64,000 nucleotides of DNA from Clostridia bacterium (GTDB taxonomy: Bacteria; Bacillota; Clostridia; Oscillospirales; Acutalibacteraceae): contig JAFQCH010000005.1 of NCBI GenBank assembly GCA_017416485.1, positions 96,031 to 160,030 on the forward strand, read 5' to 3'. Under the pieces are notes generated by a model. That model searched no databases. It was not told the DNA's origin and was given only the letters and a program-made list of their open reading frames with translations. The first letter of the stretch is position 1, and each line of letters begins with the position of its first letter. The position numbers and the translations under genes are program-made. Below are positions 1 to 8,614 of the stretch, one piece after another.

Positions 1-2480
1 GTTTTTGAATGCCCCGTCGGAGCATAGAGCTCGTCTCCGAGACTGCTATCAACAGAAAAATTCGTAGGAAGAGCTGTTGACATATCCTCTGCGAGAGAAT
101 GCATAACATCATTAATATCTCCGCTCATCTTTTCTGCTGCTTTTACAGCTTCACCACCATTGCTGTCAATTGAACCGGAGAGACCCTTTACGAGCATCTC
201 ACCGACCCAAGCCATCTCACGAGAAGGCGATCTGATACCGAAGAAATCACAAATGCCGTCCCAGATGCTGTTTATCCAGGCACTGACCTTGTTCCATAAC
301 CAGGATTTTAAGGTTTGAATACCTGACCATAAACCCTGAACGATATTTTTACCGACATTGGTAATTTTGTAGATTTGTCCGGTTAAAGTATTTACAATGC
401 CTGTGATGATTTGAGGTACGGCCTTTACAATACTTGCAATTACAGACGGCAGATTTTTAATGAGTGATACAAGCAAGGTAACACCGACTTTCGCAATCTT
501 ACCTACATTGTTCGTAAAGAGCGTCACAATAGAAGTAACAATCTGTGGAAGAGCTGCTACGATTGTTGTAATAATCTGCGGTAACGAGCTTATCAAAGAA
601 ACAAGGAGTCTGACACCAGCCTCAATGATGAGAGGTATATTGCTTAAAATTGCATTGATAACACTTGTAATAATCTGCGGAATAGCAGTAAGTATTGTTT
701 GAATGATGGTCGGTAGATTTGTAATCAGTGAAGTTAAGAGCTGTATACCTGCGTCAATGATAAGGGGTATCGATTCAAGTAAGAAATTTACTATCGCACC
801 GATTACCTCCGGCAGAGCTTCAACCAACACAGGTATTGCTGCGAGAATACCCTCAACCAAGCCAAGCACCAACTGCAAGGCCGCATTGAGAATGAGAGGC
901 AAGTTTTCTACTAAGGTAGTGCAAATCTGTACAACCATACTGATAATCGATGGTATAAGGGTCGGCAATGCAGTACCTATTCCCATAGCCAAAGTTGCTA
1001 CAACTTGTAAAGCTGTCTCAAGTATCATCGGCAAGTTTGCGATTATACCCTCCAGCAGCGTAACTACAAGCAATAAAGCCGCCTCACCGATTTGCGGTAA
1101 CGCTTCGGTAAGACCCGTCAAAATAGTAAAAATAATCTGTGAAGTACTTTCTACTATTTGAGGTAGGTTGTCGACAATAGCACCGCCCAATGCAGAAATA
1201 ATCTCACCGACTATTTCAATCATTTCAGGTACGAACTCCATCATAAGGTCAAGAGCTTTCGGTAAAATCCCACCGATTACATCTGACATTGCTCCTATGT
1301 CACCATTTGCATCAAGTATTCCGTTGGTGAACTCACCGAGAAGACCTACGCCTTCACCGGCAAGCTGTGTCAGGACGGGAAGAAGAACAGTGCCGAGAGC
1401 ATTTTTGGCGGCATCAGCGCCGACTGCCAAATACTGAAGTTGGTCATCAAAAGCACCATAAGCATTGAGCATATCATCGCTGATAACATACCCGGCAGCT
1501 TGTGCTTGTTCACCAAGTTCATTCATTCTTTCAGCTCCGGCTTCAATTAATGGGTTTAATTCCTGTGCTGATTTACCGAGAATCTGCATCGCAAGAGCAT
1601 CACGCTCGGTTTCATTTTCCATTTTACCGAGTGCATCGATAACTTCCCAATATACGGTATCTGAATCACGCATGGTACCGTCAGCATTGAGAACAGACAC
1701 ACCAAGTGCATCGTAGGCTTCAACGGAGAGTTTGGTACCGTCTTGCACAGCCTTCATCGACTTGATTTGTTTTGCCATCGACTTGGTGAGAGTTTCGGTA
1801 GAAACATCCACAAGTTCGGCGGCATACATATATTCCTGGAGCTTATCTGTGGCAATGCCTGTCTGCGTTGATGTAGTTAAAACATCATCGGCATAAGCTG
1901 CACCTTCTTTTGACATGTCAATAAGCGCCTTGCCGGCGGCAACAGCAGCTGTGCCTACGGCAGCGAAAGCTGTAGCCATTGCTGCACCTACTGCCTTACA
2001 TACACTGCCGAGCTTTTCGAACTTGCCACTGGCATCTTCACTTTCCTTGCCGGCATCTTCGATTTCCTCTCCGAAATCATCTGCATTCTTTTCTGCATCA
2101 TCGAGTCCATCGGAAGCCTTTTCGAGTTGGCTATTGTTTTCCTTAAGCTCACTTTCAAGGCCATTAAGGGCTGCCTCGGCGTTGTTTAATTGTATCTGCC
2201 AGTTTTGTGTTCTTCGGTCATTTTCACCAAAAGAAGTGGCGGCGTTTTCCAGTGCCGCCTTAAGAGTTTCAATTTTCTGTTTTTGTGCTTCAATTTCTTT
2301 ATTTAAAACCTGGTTACGAGCAGTGAGAGCTTCGACAGAGTTATCATTTTTACCGAACTGCGACTGAACAAGCTTCATTTCAGAACCGAGAACCTTAAAA
2401 CTCTGATTAATTTCAGATAAGGCTTTTTTGAACTCTTTTTCACCTTCAAGTCCGATTTTTAAACCGAAATCATCTGCCAT
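1..2480 (-). CDS. Phage tail tape measure protein (3' end outside window)
   Basis: Partial gene: the ATG is at 2480 behind a GGAGGTGTTAGC ribosome site and the frame stays open to base 1. Its protein sets tail length and helps deliver DNA. The N-terminus (MADDFGLKIGLEGEKEF) leads into about 120 residues of coiled coil rich in E, K and Q. The middle has a run of degenerate hydrophobic repeats of roughly 35-50 residues (bases about 400-1200, consensus like LPQIITxIVxALPxI), the usual tape-measure signature. Near base 200-330 it has the FGIRSPSREM element that follows these repeats in many siphovirus tape measures. More than 826 residues are visible. Rightward open frames in this stretch are shadows of the low-complexity repeats. 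Confidence 0.95.
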   Translation of the reverse strand, partial: MADDFGLKIGLEGEKEFKKALSEINQSFKVLGSEMKLVQSQFGKNDNSVEALTARNQVLNKEIEAQKQKIETLKAALENAATSFGENDRRTQNWQIQLNNAEAALNGLESELKENNSQLEKASDGLDDAEKNADDFGEEIEDAGKESEDASGKFEKLGSVCKAVGAAMATAFAAVGTAAVAAGKALIDMSKEGAAYADDVLTTSTQTGIATDKLQEYMYAAELVDVSTETLTKSMAKQIKSMKAVQDGTKLSVEAYDALGVSVLNADGTMRDSDTVYWEVIDALGKMENETERDALAMQILGKSAQELNPLIEAGAERMNELGEQAQAAGYVISDDMLNAYGAFDDQLQYLAVGADAAKNALGTVLLPVLTQLAGEGVGLLGEFTNGILDANGDIGAMSDVIGGILPKALDLMMEFVPEMIEIVGEIISALGGAIVDNLPQIVESTSQIIFTILTGLTEALPQIGEAALLLVVTLLEGIIANLPMILETALQVVATLAMGIGTALPTLIPSIISMVVQICTTLVENLPLILNAALQLVLGLVEGILAAIPVLVEALPEVIGAIVNFLLESIPLIIDAGIQLLTSLITNLPTIIQTILTAIPQIITSVINAILSNIPLIIEAGVRLLVSLISSLPQIITTIVAALPQIVTSIVTLFTNNVGKIAKVGVTLLVSLIKNLPSVIASIVKAVPQIITGIVNTLTGQIYKITNVGKNIVQGLWSGIQTLKSWLWNKVSAWINSIWDGICDFFGIRSPSREMAWVGEMLVKGLSGSIDSNGGEAVKAAEKMSGDINDVMHSLAEDMSTALPTNFSVDSSLGDELYAPTGHSK

Positions 2481-2491
2481 GCTAACACCTC

Positions 2492-3286
2492 CTAATCAGT
2501 AATTTTTACGGCAACAACTATGCCTTGTCCTGTAGTTGCCGGGTTTGGAGTAATGGCAACGGAAACTATAGTAGGCGGAGTTGTGTCCGGTATCTTTTCA
2601 AATGTTGCTGTGTATGATTTTGTTGTTGTGAAGGCGTTTATAAGATTTGCATCTACACTAAAAGTGCGCGATGCATTTGTGTTACCATCGGACCAGGAAA
2701 CGAATCTGTACCCGGCAGAGGGTGTTGCTTTTATCGTATAGGAAGTTCCGAATTTATATGTCCCTGCTCCGCTGACAGTACCGCCACTATTTGAATTAAC
2801 GCTGACAACACAAGATGGTTCGGTGTAGTCAATGGCGAAATATGAACTTTTCCAGTACCACTTTCGAGTGACAGTTGCCGAAAACCATATACATAAGTTT
2901 TTCGTTCCCGAATAAACACCGGCTTTTGATGTCATAGAATTAAACATATCTGTCAAACGTACACTTGTGTCATCAATTGTGCTGTTTTTATCAACTGTGC
3001 AAGTCAGATAATCTTTGCCCGTTTGGAATAAGGGGTTAATTCTATAACCACCGGCTGAAAAATATGAATCAGTGTCGGCTTCCAGGTAATAACGACAGTC
3101 GCCGTCTGATGATAAACTTGTTTTGTATTGAATGGAAATTCTGACATTATCTATTCTCGAATACGCCGGAATGTACATCTGCATCTGGTTAACAGACGCC
3201 GATGCGGATGTTATAGGTAAACAGTATGTCATTTTAAGTCCGGTACCGCCTGTATTCTCGCCGAAACTGACAGAACGTGTAGGCAT
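2492..3286 (-). CDS. Tail-associated protein with InlB-like repeat domain
   Basis: About 264 residues. I start at ATG 3286 (MPTRSVSFGENTG) because AAGGAG lies 10 bases upstream and the start directly follows the stop of the upstream gene; an in-frame upstream codon at 3310 would sit inside that gene. Residues from about 160 match the bacterial InlB/Listeria-Bacteroides repeat pattern (GGTVSGAGTYKFGTSYTIKA...YRFVSWSDG...YTATFE). The protein ends with a stub, PPTIVSVAITPNPATTGQG, that resembles the start of an Ig-like domain. It sits between the chaperone and tape measure genes, an unusual place, and may be a surface decoration or baseplate protein. No function is proven. Confidence 0.7.
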   Translation of the reverse strand: MPTRSVSFGENTGGTGLKMTYCLPITSASASVNQMQMYIPAYSRIDNVRISIQYKTSLSSDGDCRYYLEADTDSYFSAGGYRINPLFQTGKDYLTCTVDKNSTIDDTSVRLTDMFNSMTSKAGVYSGTKNLCIWFSATVTRKWYWKSSYFAIDYTEPSCVVSVNSNSGGTVSGAGTYKFGTSYTIKATPSAGYRFVSWSDGNTNASRTFSVDANLINAFTTTKSYTATFEKIPDTTPPTIVSVAITPNPATTGQGIVVAVKITD

Positions 3287-3287
3287 A

Positions 3288-3575
3288 TTAATCACGCTCC
3301 TTAACAACAATATCTATATATGCTTTCAACTTTTCAGGTGGAATTTCAACATTCACCACGAGATGATATAAGCCTTTATGCGAGGGGGATAAAAATACAC
3401 GAAGGCATCTGCCGTCATTTTGGCAAACACCCTCGCTTTCAATTGATTCAGTTTTATGCTCAATCAGTTTATATTTTGCTTCAGTGATAACAATCGTTTC
3501 ATCAGCATCTTTGCTGCAAACCATAAAGTCGATGTACTTTTCTTCACCGAGCAAAAAAGTGCGTGATTCAATCAC
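3288..3575 (-). CDS. Hypothetical tail-region protein
   Basis: Small acidic protein of about 95 residues that I do not recognise. GTG at 3575 is preferred, since AAAGGA lies about 11 bases upstream; an in-frame GTG at 3584 is only 2 bases from that site. Its start overlaps the end of the next upstream gene and its stop is one base from the downstream start, so it is probably translationally coupled inside the tail operon. The predicted content is mainly beta strand (ITEAKYKLIE, LYHLVVNVEIP), which fits a small structural or adaptor protein. Confidence 0.6.
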   Translation of the reverse strand: MIESRTFLLGEEKYIDFMVCSKDADETIVITEAKYKLIEHKTESIESEGVCQNDGRCLRVFLSPSHKGLYHLVVNVEIPPEKLKAYIDIVVKERD

Positions 3576-3867
3576 AGTTACCACCGTCCTTTATAATAAC
3601 AAGTTCGAGTTTTTGAGGTAGGAGCTGAATTTTATATTTGCTTTCTTTTAAACAAAGATGAACCCTGCCTTTAAGCATATATAGAATTCCCGTCCAATAA
3701 GCAAAATAGCCCTCACTGTCGAGGGCATAAATCTCTGTAGCGTATTGACCATCAGTCATATCGGGAGGTACGGTGCATTCCCACTCATTACCTCCCGTTG
3801 GTGTAAACTCAAGGTCAAAGTTATCAGCCTTGCCGTAAACTCGAACTATCTGTCTGTCAGTTTTCAT
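3568..3867 (-). CDS. Hypothetical tail-region protein, Ig-like beta fold likely
   Basis: Protein of 99 residues. The ATG overlaps the last codons of the upstream Ig-like gene, and the visible ribosome site is weak (GGTAG), so coupled re-initiation is likely. Alternating hydrophobic strands (VRVYGKADNFDLEF, YATEIYALDSEG) look like a beta sandwich of the kind found in phage Ig-like accessory domains. The upstream gene ends with the opening of an Ig-like domain. The two together could form one split domain, but this is inference. No enzymatic motif is visible. Confidence 0.6.
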   Translation of the reverse strand: MKTDRQIVRVYGKADNFDLEFTPTGGNEWECTVPPDMTDGQYATEIYALDSEGYFAYWTGILYMLKGRVHLCLKESKYKIQLLPQKLELVIIKDGGNCD

Positions 3868-4777
3868 CGACTACTACCGAAATGGTATAAGTCTTACCTG
3901 CATCGGCAGGATTAGGCTCGATGACAACGGAACGGATAACGGGAGCGTTGGTTTTTACTGTAACAGTCCTTGTAACAGTTGTAGTCTTGCCGGCAGAGTC
4001 TGTTGCGGTAACTTTGATTTCGTTAACGCCTTCATCAAGGGTTATATCCTTGGTAAACGAACCATCACCGCTTACAGTAACCGTACCTTGGTCCTTTGTA
4101 CCTACAGAAATCTTAACCGTTACAGGCGTTGAAATACTGTCGGAGGTTGTACCGGAAACAGTGATAGTTTTCTTATTGGTGATTGAACCCTGGGTAGGAC
4201 TTGTAACATTAAGAGAAGGAGCAACTGTGTCAACTGTAAACGAAACGGATTTTGTTACTGCAGCGTTACCATCGTTATCCGATACATCGATTGATATGTC
4301 GTTTTCTCCATCGGGAAGAACGGATGAAGGTGTGTAGGTGCAGTTGTATCCACCCGTGACAGGACTTGAGGAAATCTTCGATACATCGACTTTTGCACCG
4401 TTAACTTTAAGCACAAGGCTTGAAAGATTAATACCGGAGAAGCCTGATGTCTGTGATACATTATCAAGAACAGTAAATGCAATTGCGGGTTTGCCATCCG
4501 TATTGAGAGCACCATCTGTAGGTGAAATAATACTGATAACAGGAACAACTTTCTCTTTAACAACAAGTCGAAGGCTCGAACCGAGAGTAGAATGGTTACT
4601 GTCTGCTGTCGCTGTGTTTCCGGCATCATCGGTAGCCGAAACCGATACAGGATAATACCCACCATCAAGATTAAACGATGAACCCTGGGGAGCATTGAGC
4701 GTTGCTTCATAAGCACCCGTTGAAGAGTTATATGTCAAAGTATATGTTTGACCGTTTATGGTTGTTGTTACTTGCAT
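3857..4777 (-). CDS. Multi-domain Ig-like tail/virion protein
   Basis: 306 residues with at least two bacterial Ig-like units, marked by ISIISPTDGALNTDGKPAIAF (about 80-170) and LNVTSPTQGSITNKKTITVSG (about 190-275), each ending in a DNAGN- or DSAGKTT-type turn. The C-terminus is a shorter unit, APVIRSVVIEPNPADAGKTY. Such domains are common on phage tails and capsids and are thought to bind carbohydrates weakly. Start ATG 4777 has GAAAGGAT upstream. It follows the frameshifted chaperone and precedes three other tail-region genes, so it lies in the late operon. Its target is not known. Confidence 0.75.
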   Translation of the reverse strand: MQVTTTINGQTYTLTYNSSTGAYEATLNAPQGSSFNLDGGYYPVSVSATDDAGNTATADSNHSTLGSSLRLVVKEKVVPVISIISPTDGALNTDGKPAIAFTVLDNVSQTSGFSGINLSSLVLKVNGAKVDVSKISSSPVTGGYNCTYTPSSVLPDGENDISIDVSDNDGNAAVTKSVSFTVDTVAPSLNVTSPTQGSITNKKTITVSGTTSDSISTPVTVKISVGTKDQGTVTVSGDGSFTKDITLDEGVNEIKVTATDSAGKTTTVTRTVTVKTNAPVIRSVVIEPNPADAGKTYTISVVVDEN

Positions 4778-4794
4778 ATTCTTTTATCCTTTCG

Positions 4795-5004
4795 TTAGAT
4801 TCCGTCAGGGATAATATCATCAATGAAATTTTCCCTTTTCGGTTTGGATATGCCTGTGAATTGTTTGTGGCACTCCCACAGGTCAAGGAGTAATCCGAAA
4901 GGCATCAGCAAGGTTTCATCCATTGTAAGATTGAGCTGTGCCATTCCGTAATAAAGAAGTCGAGTAAACAACTCTTCGTCACTTACTCGACCACTGCGTT
5001 TTTT
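4795..5004 (-). CDS. -1 frameshift extension of tail assembly chaperone (gpT-like part)
   Basis: The -1 frame is open from the slippery heptamer at 4998-5004 through the chaperone stop (4983-4985) to TAA at 4795-4797. It adds about 68 residues: RSGRVSDEELFTRLLYYGMA, then a conserved-looking helical part ending DDIIPDGI. An internal ATG exists at 4944 without a clear ribosome site, so frameshifting is the likelier route of expression. This mirrors lambda gpG-gpGT, where the extension binds the tape measure protein. No start with a good ribosome site would express it as a separate gene. Confidence 0.8.
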   Translation of the reverse strand, partial: KKRSGRVSDEELFTRLLYYGMAQLNLTMDETLLMPFGLLLDLWECHKQFTGISKPKRENFIDDIIPDGI

Positions 5005-5366
5005 GGCTCGTTTTCGCTTTCGATATTACGCTTCGTTCCTTTATACAGAGCCTCTGTAATTGCTGTCTTGTATTCGGCAAATTCAAAGGGTGTGGTGAGG
5101 ATTTCAACCTCTTCTTCCGTTAAGAGAGGTTTGGGTGATTCCTTATTCTTAAGATTGAAAATAAGGATAGACTGATTTGCGAGAAGAGTAACAAGCCACA
5201 CAATTTCGGCTATTGCCATTTCAAAGTTTTCACTTTTCATCAACTTGTCACCGAGATTTTCAAGACCACCATAGCGACTTGCTATTTCCTTGGTGGCTCT
5301 TGTCGAAAGCACAAGTTCGTACTCTTCACCACCGATGGTGATTTTAGCACTGCGTTCGTCAATCAT
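4983..5366 (-). CDS. Tail assembly chaperone (gpG-like)
   Basis: 127 residues; ATG 5366 with GAGGAGGG upstream. It follows the major tail protein, as chaperone genes do, and opens with MIDERSAKITIGGEEYELVLSTR, a form common in Firmicutes siphovirus tail chaperones (DUF-type families near phi13 major tail genes). The last codons run over an A-AAA-AAC slippery site, so a fraction of ribosomes should make the longer gpGT-like product that continues to 4795. Its role is to coat the tape measure and prime polymerisation of the tail tube. Confidence 0.85.
   Translation of the reverse strand: MIDERSAKITIGGEEYELVLSTRATKEIASRYGGLENLGDKLMKSENFEMAIAEIVWLVTLLANQSILIFNLKNKESPKPLLTEEEVEILTTPFEFAEYKTAITEALYKGTKRNIESENEPKNAVVE
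4998..5004 (-). promoter_or_regulatory. Programmed -1 ribosomal frameshift heptamer
   Basis: On the leftward strand the codons are GAG CCA AAA AAC GCA, which contain A-AAA-AAC, a perfect X-XXY-YYZ slippery heptamer in the zero frame, five codons before the zero-frame stop. The -1 frame is open across the stop for another 66 or so codons. The position, at the end of the gene just after the major tail protein, is where tail chaperone frameshifts are found. Confidence 0.85.
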
Positions 5367-5369
5367 TTA

Positions 5370-5972
5370 TTAACCCTCCTCACTTGCTGCTGAAGCCTGG
5401 GAAGGCTCATAAACTTCATCATACCAACCTTTGATGATTGCTGTGTTTACAGAACTGTCACCTTCGGTAACTTCTGCTTTCCAGGGGTGTTTCCCGTTTG
5501 CGGAGGGTTTGTTTCTGCGAAGAATAGTACCCTCAATGGTAGGTGTTGAGAAAGTGATTGAATCGCCCTTGGTAGCAAGGTTAGTAGCAGGAATGCCGAA
5601 CTTAACTCTGTACAGCCAGTAGTATTTATACTTTCCGTTTGATTTCTTTGCTCTGAAACCGACAGCAACGGGGTCAGCACTGTCCTCAGTAGAGGAAACA
5701 AGTACATAGTTGTCATCAATCGTTGCGCCTGTAAGGTCAGAAGCAACGGAAGCACCGATATCATCGATGCCGAGTGAGAGTGTACCTGACTTGAATTCCT
5801 TAACGATTTCAGCAGCACCATCATCAGCATAGAGAGTTGCCTCTGCAAGTTCAACCGAAAGTTCTGCTGTCATTGCTTTTGCAAGGGGTACAGGCTTTGC
5901 ATAGGTTTCATTGCCGTCTTTGTCTTCGGTAATTTTTGAATAATAAAGTTTATCAAGACCAATGGTAGCCAT
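5370..5972 (-). CDS. Phage major tail tube protein, phi13 family
   Basis: 200 residues; ATG 5972 behind GGAGGAAATCTA. The start MATIGLDKLYYSKITED and the body (AELSVELAEATLYADDGAAEIVKEF... and VGFRAKKSNGKYKYYWLYRVKFGIP) follow the phi13-type major tail family of siphoviruses. Length is typical. It polymerises into the tail tube. It lies between the tail completion protein and the chaperone, in canonical order. Confidence 0.92.
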   Translation of the reverse strand: MATIGLDKLYYSKITEDKDGNETYAKPVPLAKAMTAELSVELAEATLYADDGAAEIVKEFKSGTLSLGIDDIGASVASDLTGATIDDNYVLVSSTEDSADPVAVGFRAKKSNGKYKYYWLYRVKFGIPATNLATKGDSITFSTPTIEGTILRRNKPSANGKHPWKAEVTEGDSSVNTAIIKGWYDEVYEPSQASAASEEG

Positions 5973-6316
5973 TAGATTTCCTCCATTTCATAATTTTTTG
6001 CCACGTCAATGGCATAATGGTGATATCCGGTACTATCCTCATGGGTGATGTACCTTCTATCCGTTATGGTTATATCCGCCTGTAACAACAAACGGACTAT
6101 TTGATTTTTCTTCTTCGTGTAATTTCCCTTGTCAAAAAGAGAAATCCGAACTTCTTGTATTTCGTTTATCGGAAAGTTGTCAGCCGATAAAGGAAAAGTA
6201 TCCACCGTTGGTGTAAGCACGACATAACTTTCCGGGGCAGTATCTGAAAAAACACCCGTTTCGACAGCAATACCGATACTTTCAATAATGCTTTTAAGTT
6301 CCGATAAAAGGCTCAC
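5972..6316 (-). CDS. Tail completion/terminator-like protein
   Basis: About 114 residues from GTG 6316 (VSLLSELKSIIESIGI). This start overlaps the upstream stop as GTGA and has AGGTGG seven bases ahead; a further ATG at 6364 would lie deep inside the previous gene. Its place between the HK97 gp10-like gene and the major tail protein is that of tail terminator or completion proteins. The N-terminal helix and later strands (EVRISLFDKGNYTKK) fit that fold class. The stop abuts the major tail protein start. Confidence 0.7.
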   Translation of the reverse strand: MSLLSELKSIIESIGIAVETGVFSDTAPESYVVLTPTVDTFPLSADNFPINEIQEVRISLFDKGNYTKKKNQIVRLLLQADITITDRRYITHEDSTGYHHYAIDVAKNYEMEEI

Positions 6317-6744
6317 AAACCGCCCACCTCGCTTTCGAGGACTTCTTTCATCCGTGCAATACAAGCGGATTTAGAGGAGGTTTTCGCGGGTTTCAGAAAG
6401 GGTTTAGCAGGTTGTCCGTGCCTTCCATATTCGATGATGTTCGCAATTTTTGCATTGCTTTCACCATCTGTACGAGGTTCAGAGAAACCTATCTTAATAT
6501 TGTGGTTGCCGTTTCGGTCGAGCTTCACAGAGGAGAGACCTAAACTTCGTTCAAGTTCGCCTGTGGAGCGTGACTCATATTTTGTTCCGCTGCCTATAAC
6601 GGAAGAAAGATTACTTTTTACCTTGGCAAGAACAACCTCACCACCGGCTTCAAGAACTCTTTCAGCAACCGCATCACTTTTTTCTGCTAATTTCGAGAAC
6701 TTTGTGAGTAAGTCTTCGGGCAATTTTACTGTAACTTTAGCCAC
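6313..6744 (-). CDS. HK97 gp10-like head-tail/tail component
   Basis: 143 residues; GTG start at 6744 with GGAGGTAAAAGAAA upstream. It has the features of the HK97 gp10 family: a long N-terminal helix (LLTKFSKLAEKSDAVAERVLEAGGEVV), a TGELERSL segment, and the C-terminal IIEYGRHGQPAKPFLKPA motif that is near diagnostic. These proteins take part in joining head and tail. It overlaps both neighbours by a few bases. Confidence 0.9.
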   Translation of the reverse strand: MAKVTVKLPEDLLTKFSKLAEKSDAVAERVLEAGGEVVLAKVKSNLSSVIGSGTKYESRSTGELERSLGLSSVKLDRNGNHNIKIGFSEPRTDGESNAKIANIIEYGRHGQPAKPFLKPAKTSSKSACIARMKEVLESEVGGL

Positions 6745-7069
6745 TTTCTTTTACCTCCTTTGCAAGAACTTCAACATACATTCCTCTTCCTTTTACATCC
6801 TCAACGGAGATTATTTCAAACACTCTGCCATCGCAGTGTATTTGCATTTCGGTTGTTACCGTCAAATGTGGGATTGAACGAAAACGGAAAAGTTCTGTGG
6901 CATCAGAGAACACAGCTCTGTTTGCCCATCTTTCACTTCCGTGTCTGCCTTCACGATAGGCTCTCACCGAAACAATCACATCGTGACCTATGGTTTTGAA
7001 GCCTTCGTTATCTGTGGATATTTTCTTGCCCGTAATGTAAATGGGGGTATTCATTTTTCCGAAAGACAT
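6737..7069 (-). CDS. Phage head-tail adaptor (SPP1 gp16/HK97 gp9-like)
   Basis: About 110 residues from ATG 7069 (MSFGKMNTPIYIT), with AAGGTG eight bases upstream; an in-frame start at 7087 lies in the preceding gene. The beta-rich sequence (VIVSVRAYREGRHGSERWANRAVFSDATELFRFR) matches the phage head-tail joining family (PF05521-type). It sits between the gp6-like connector and the gp10-like gene, the canonical order. Confidence 0.85.
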   Translation of the reverse strand: MSFGKMNTPIYITGKKISTDNEGFKTIGHDVIVSVRAYREGRHGSERWANRAVFSDATELFRFRSIPHLTVTTEMQIHCDGRVFEIISVEDVKGRGMYVEVLAKEVKESG

Positions 7070-7074
7070 AAGGC

Positions 7075-7386
7075 TCACACCTTCCAATCTCTATCGAGTC
7101 GTAAAAGAAGATTTACTGTATTCCACACCTGGCTTGATGCCTGGGTGTTGTCCGCAAAGAAACCGCCCGTAGAGCCATCTCTACTTTCATAGAAATGGCT
7201 TACGAGCATAATTACCGCTTGTTCTGTAGTTGGAGGCATTTTGTTTTCCTTATAGAACCCCTCTTGAATATGTTGATAGCTTTCGGCGTAGGAAACCGCA
7301 GCCGTTATATATTGTAAGAGAAGTGCATCATCGGCTGAATGCTCAAGTATAAGGTTTTGCTTAACTTTCGTTAATAAATGCTCCAT
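7075..7386 (-). CDS. Head-tail connector, gp6/gp15-like
   Basis: 103 residues; ATG 7386 with AAAGGTG upstream. An all-helical small protein (LLQYITAAVSYAESYQHIQEGFY... EQAVIMLVSHFYESRDG) of the phage gp6-like connector family (PF05135 type), typically encoded right after the capsid. It forms a ring below the portal. It ends just before the adaptor gene start. Confidence 0.88.
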   Translation of the reverse strand: MEHLLTKVKQNLILEHSADDALLLQYITAAVSYAESYQHIQEGFYKENKMPPTTEQAVIMLVSHFYESRDGSTGGFFADNTQASSQVWNTVNLLLRLDRDWKV

Positions 7387-7401
7387 AGTAGGTCACCTTT
7401 A

Positions 7402-8598
7402 TCAAGCACCCATCTGAAGAACCTTAACAGCTTCGGGTACGATAAGTCTCGCATCCACACGCTTGGTGGCAAGGAAACCTACCTGGCCTGTTGCTGCATA
7501 AAGCTCGTTGAGACGCTTGAATGTAACGCCCTGGCGGTCACCAATCCAGTAATATGAAAGGTCACCGAATGCGATAGTCTTCGCGCTTGCTTCAATACCG
7601 GGAACGGAAACAGAAGTATAAACAGGCTTACCAAGGAGAGTATCGGGCTGACCTTCCTTGAGAGCTGCCTGCCAAATATACTGGCCGTTGTTGTCCTTGA
7701 GCTTGCGAATTGCAGCGATGGTTGAATCGTTAAGAAGCCATACAGCTTTCTTTCTGTAAGGCGCACGAAGTGAGTAATAAAGGTTGATGATTTCATCAGC
7801 TGTGATTTCAGTTGCGGATGCAGCTGTTACACCGACTTCAGCACCCTCTGCATCAGTAAAGAGACCGAGAGGCTTACCATTACCGTTACCGATAAGGAAT
7901 GCTTCCTCTTCGGCACTGCTCATACGCTTGGTGAATTCATCACGGAAATATCCTTCAAGGTCAAATGCAGAGTCATTAAGAAGCTCTTCGGAAACCTTAA
8001 TAAGAGCTGTAAGCTTGTGAGCGCCGATTGACTTCTGACCGAATGTATCATCACTTTCGGGAATAGCACCTGCTTCTTCAACCCAAGAAGCAACGCCACG
8101 GGATGCAACAACAGGAATTCTGTGAACACCTGTTGAGGTTGTAAATGTGTGTGCAAGTTTACGGAAGATAAGATCATCGTGAAGAGCTGTGATGAGGTTC
8201 TTCTCAAAGGTTTCAGGAACAAGGAAACCGCCCTCGGTATCCACACCTTCGCTCAAAGCGTTACGCACTTCAATAGAAGAACGGTCACGCATCTGATTCC
8301 AGAACGCATTCTTGTATGTATCGGAAGCTCTGCCGGTCTTGTCATCGGTTTTCTTTGCTTCGGGTTTTTCTGTGATGGGTGTGCTTGTAGGAGCACTAAG
8401 CTGACGCTCAAGAGCATCGGCTCTCTGCTGACGTTCGATTTCACGAGTAAGGTCAGCAATTTCCTTTTCCATCTTGTCGTAGGTTTCGGTATCTTCAGCT
8501 GAAAGAATACCCTTGTCGTTTCTGTGCGAATCAAGGAATGCCTTTGCATCTTCCCAGGCCTTTGCACGTGTTGTCATTAATTCGTTAATTTTACTCAT
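7402..8598 (-). CDS. HK97-family major capsid protein
   Basis: 398 residues from ATG 8598 (MSKINELMTTRAKAW), supported by GAAGGGAG ten bases upstream; the in-frame 8655 start would overlap the protease gene and lacks a site. Residues 1-90 are a coiled-coil delta domain for scaffolding. The capsid fold follows from about 105 (NALSEGVDTEGGFLVPETF, VASRGVASWVEEAGAIPESDDTF, EEEAFLIGNGNGKPLGLF). The protease encoded just upstream would remove the delta domain during maturation. Confidence 0.96.
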   Translation of the reverse strand: MSKINELMTTRAKAWEDAKAFLDSHRNDKGILSAEDTETYDKMEKEIADLTREIERQQRADALERQLSAPTSTPITEKPEAKKTDDKTGRASDTYKNAFWNQMRDRSSIEVRNALSEGVDTEGGFLVPETFEKNLITALHDDLIFRKLAHTFTTSTGVHRIPVVASRGVASWVEEAGAIPESDDTFGQKSIGAHKLTALIKVSEELLNDSAFDLEGYFRDEFTKRMSSAEEEAFLIGNGNGKPLGLFTDAEGAEVGVTAASATEITADEIINLYYSLRAPYRKKAVWLLNDSTIAAIRKLKDNNGQYIWQAALKEGQPDTLLGKPVYTSVSVPGIEASAKTIAFGDLSYYWIGDRQGVTFKRLNELYAATGQVGFLATKRVDARLIVPEAVKVLQMGA

Positions 8599-8614
8599 AG
8601 TAATTTTTCTCCCT

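Noticed and set aside
460..2367. Series of rightward open frames in the tape measure region
   Set aside because: Opposite strand of the repetitive tape measure gene; low-complexity composition and no starts with ribosome sites.
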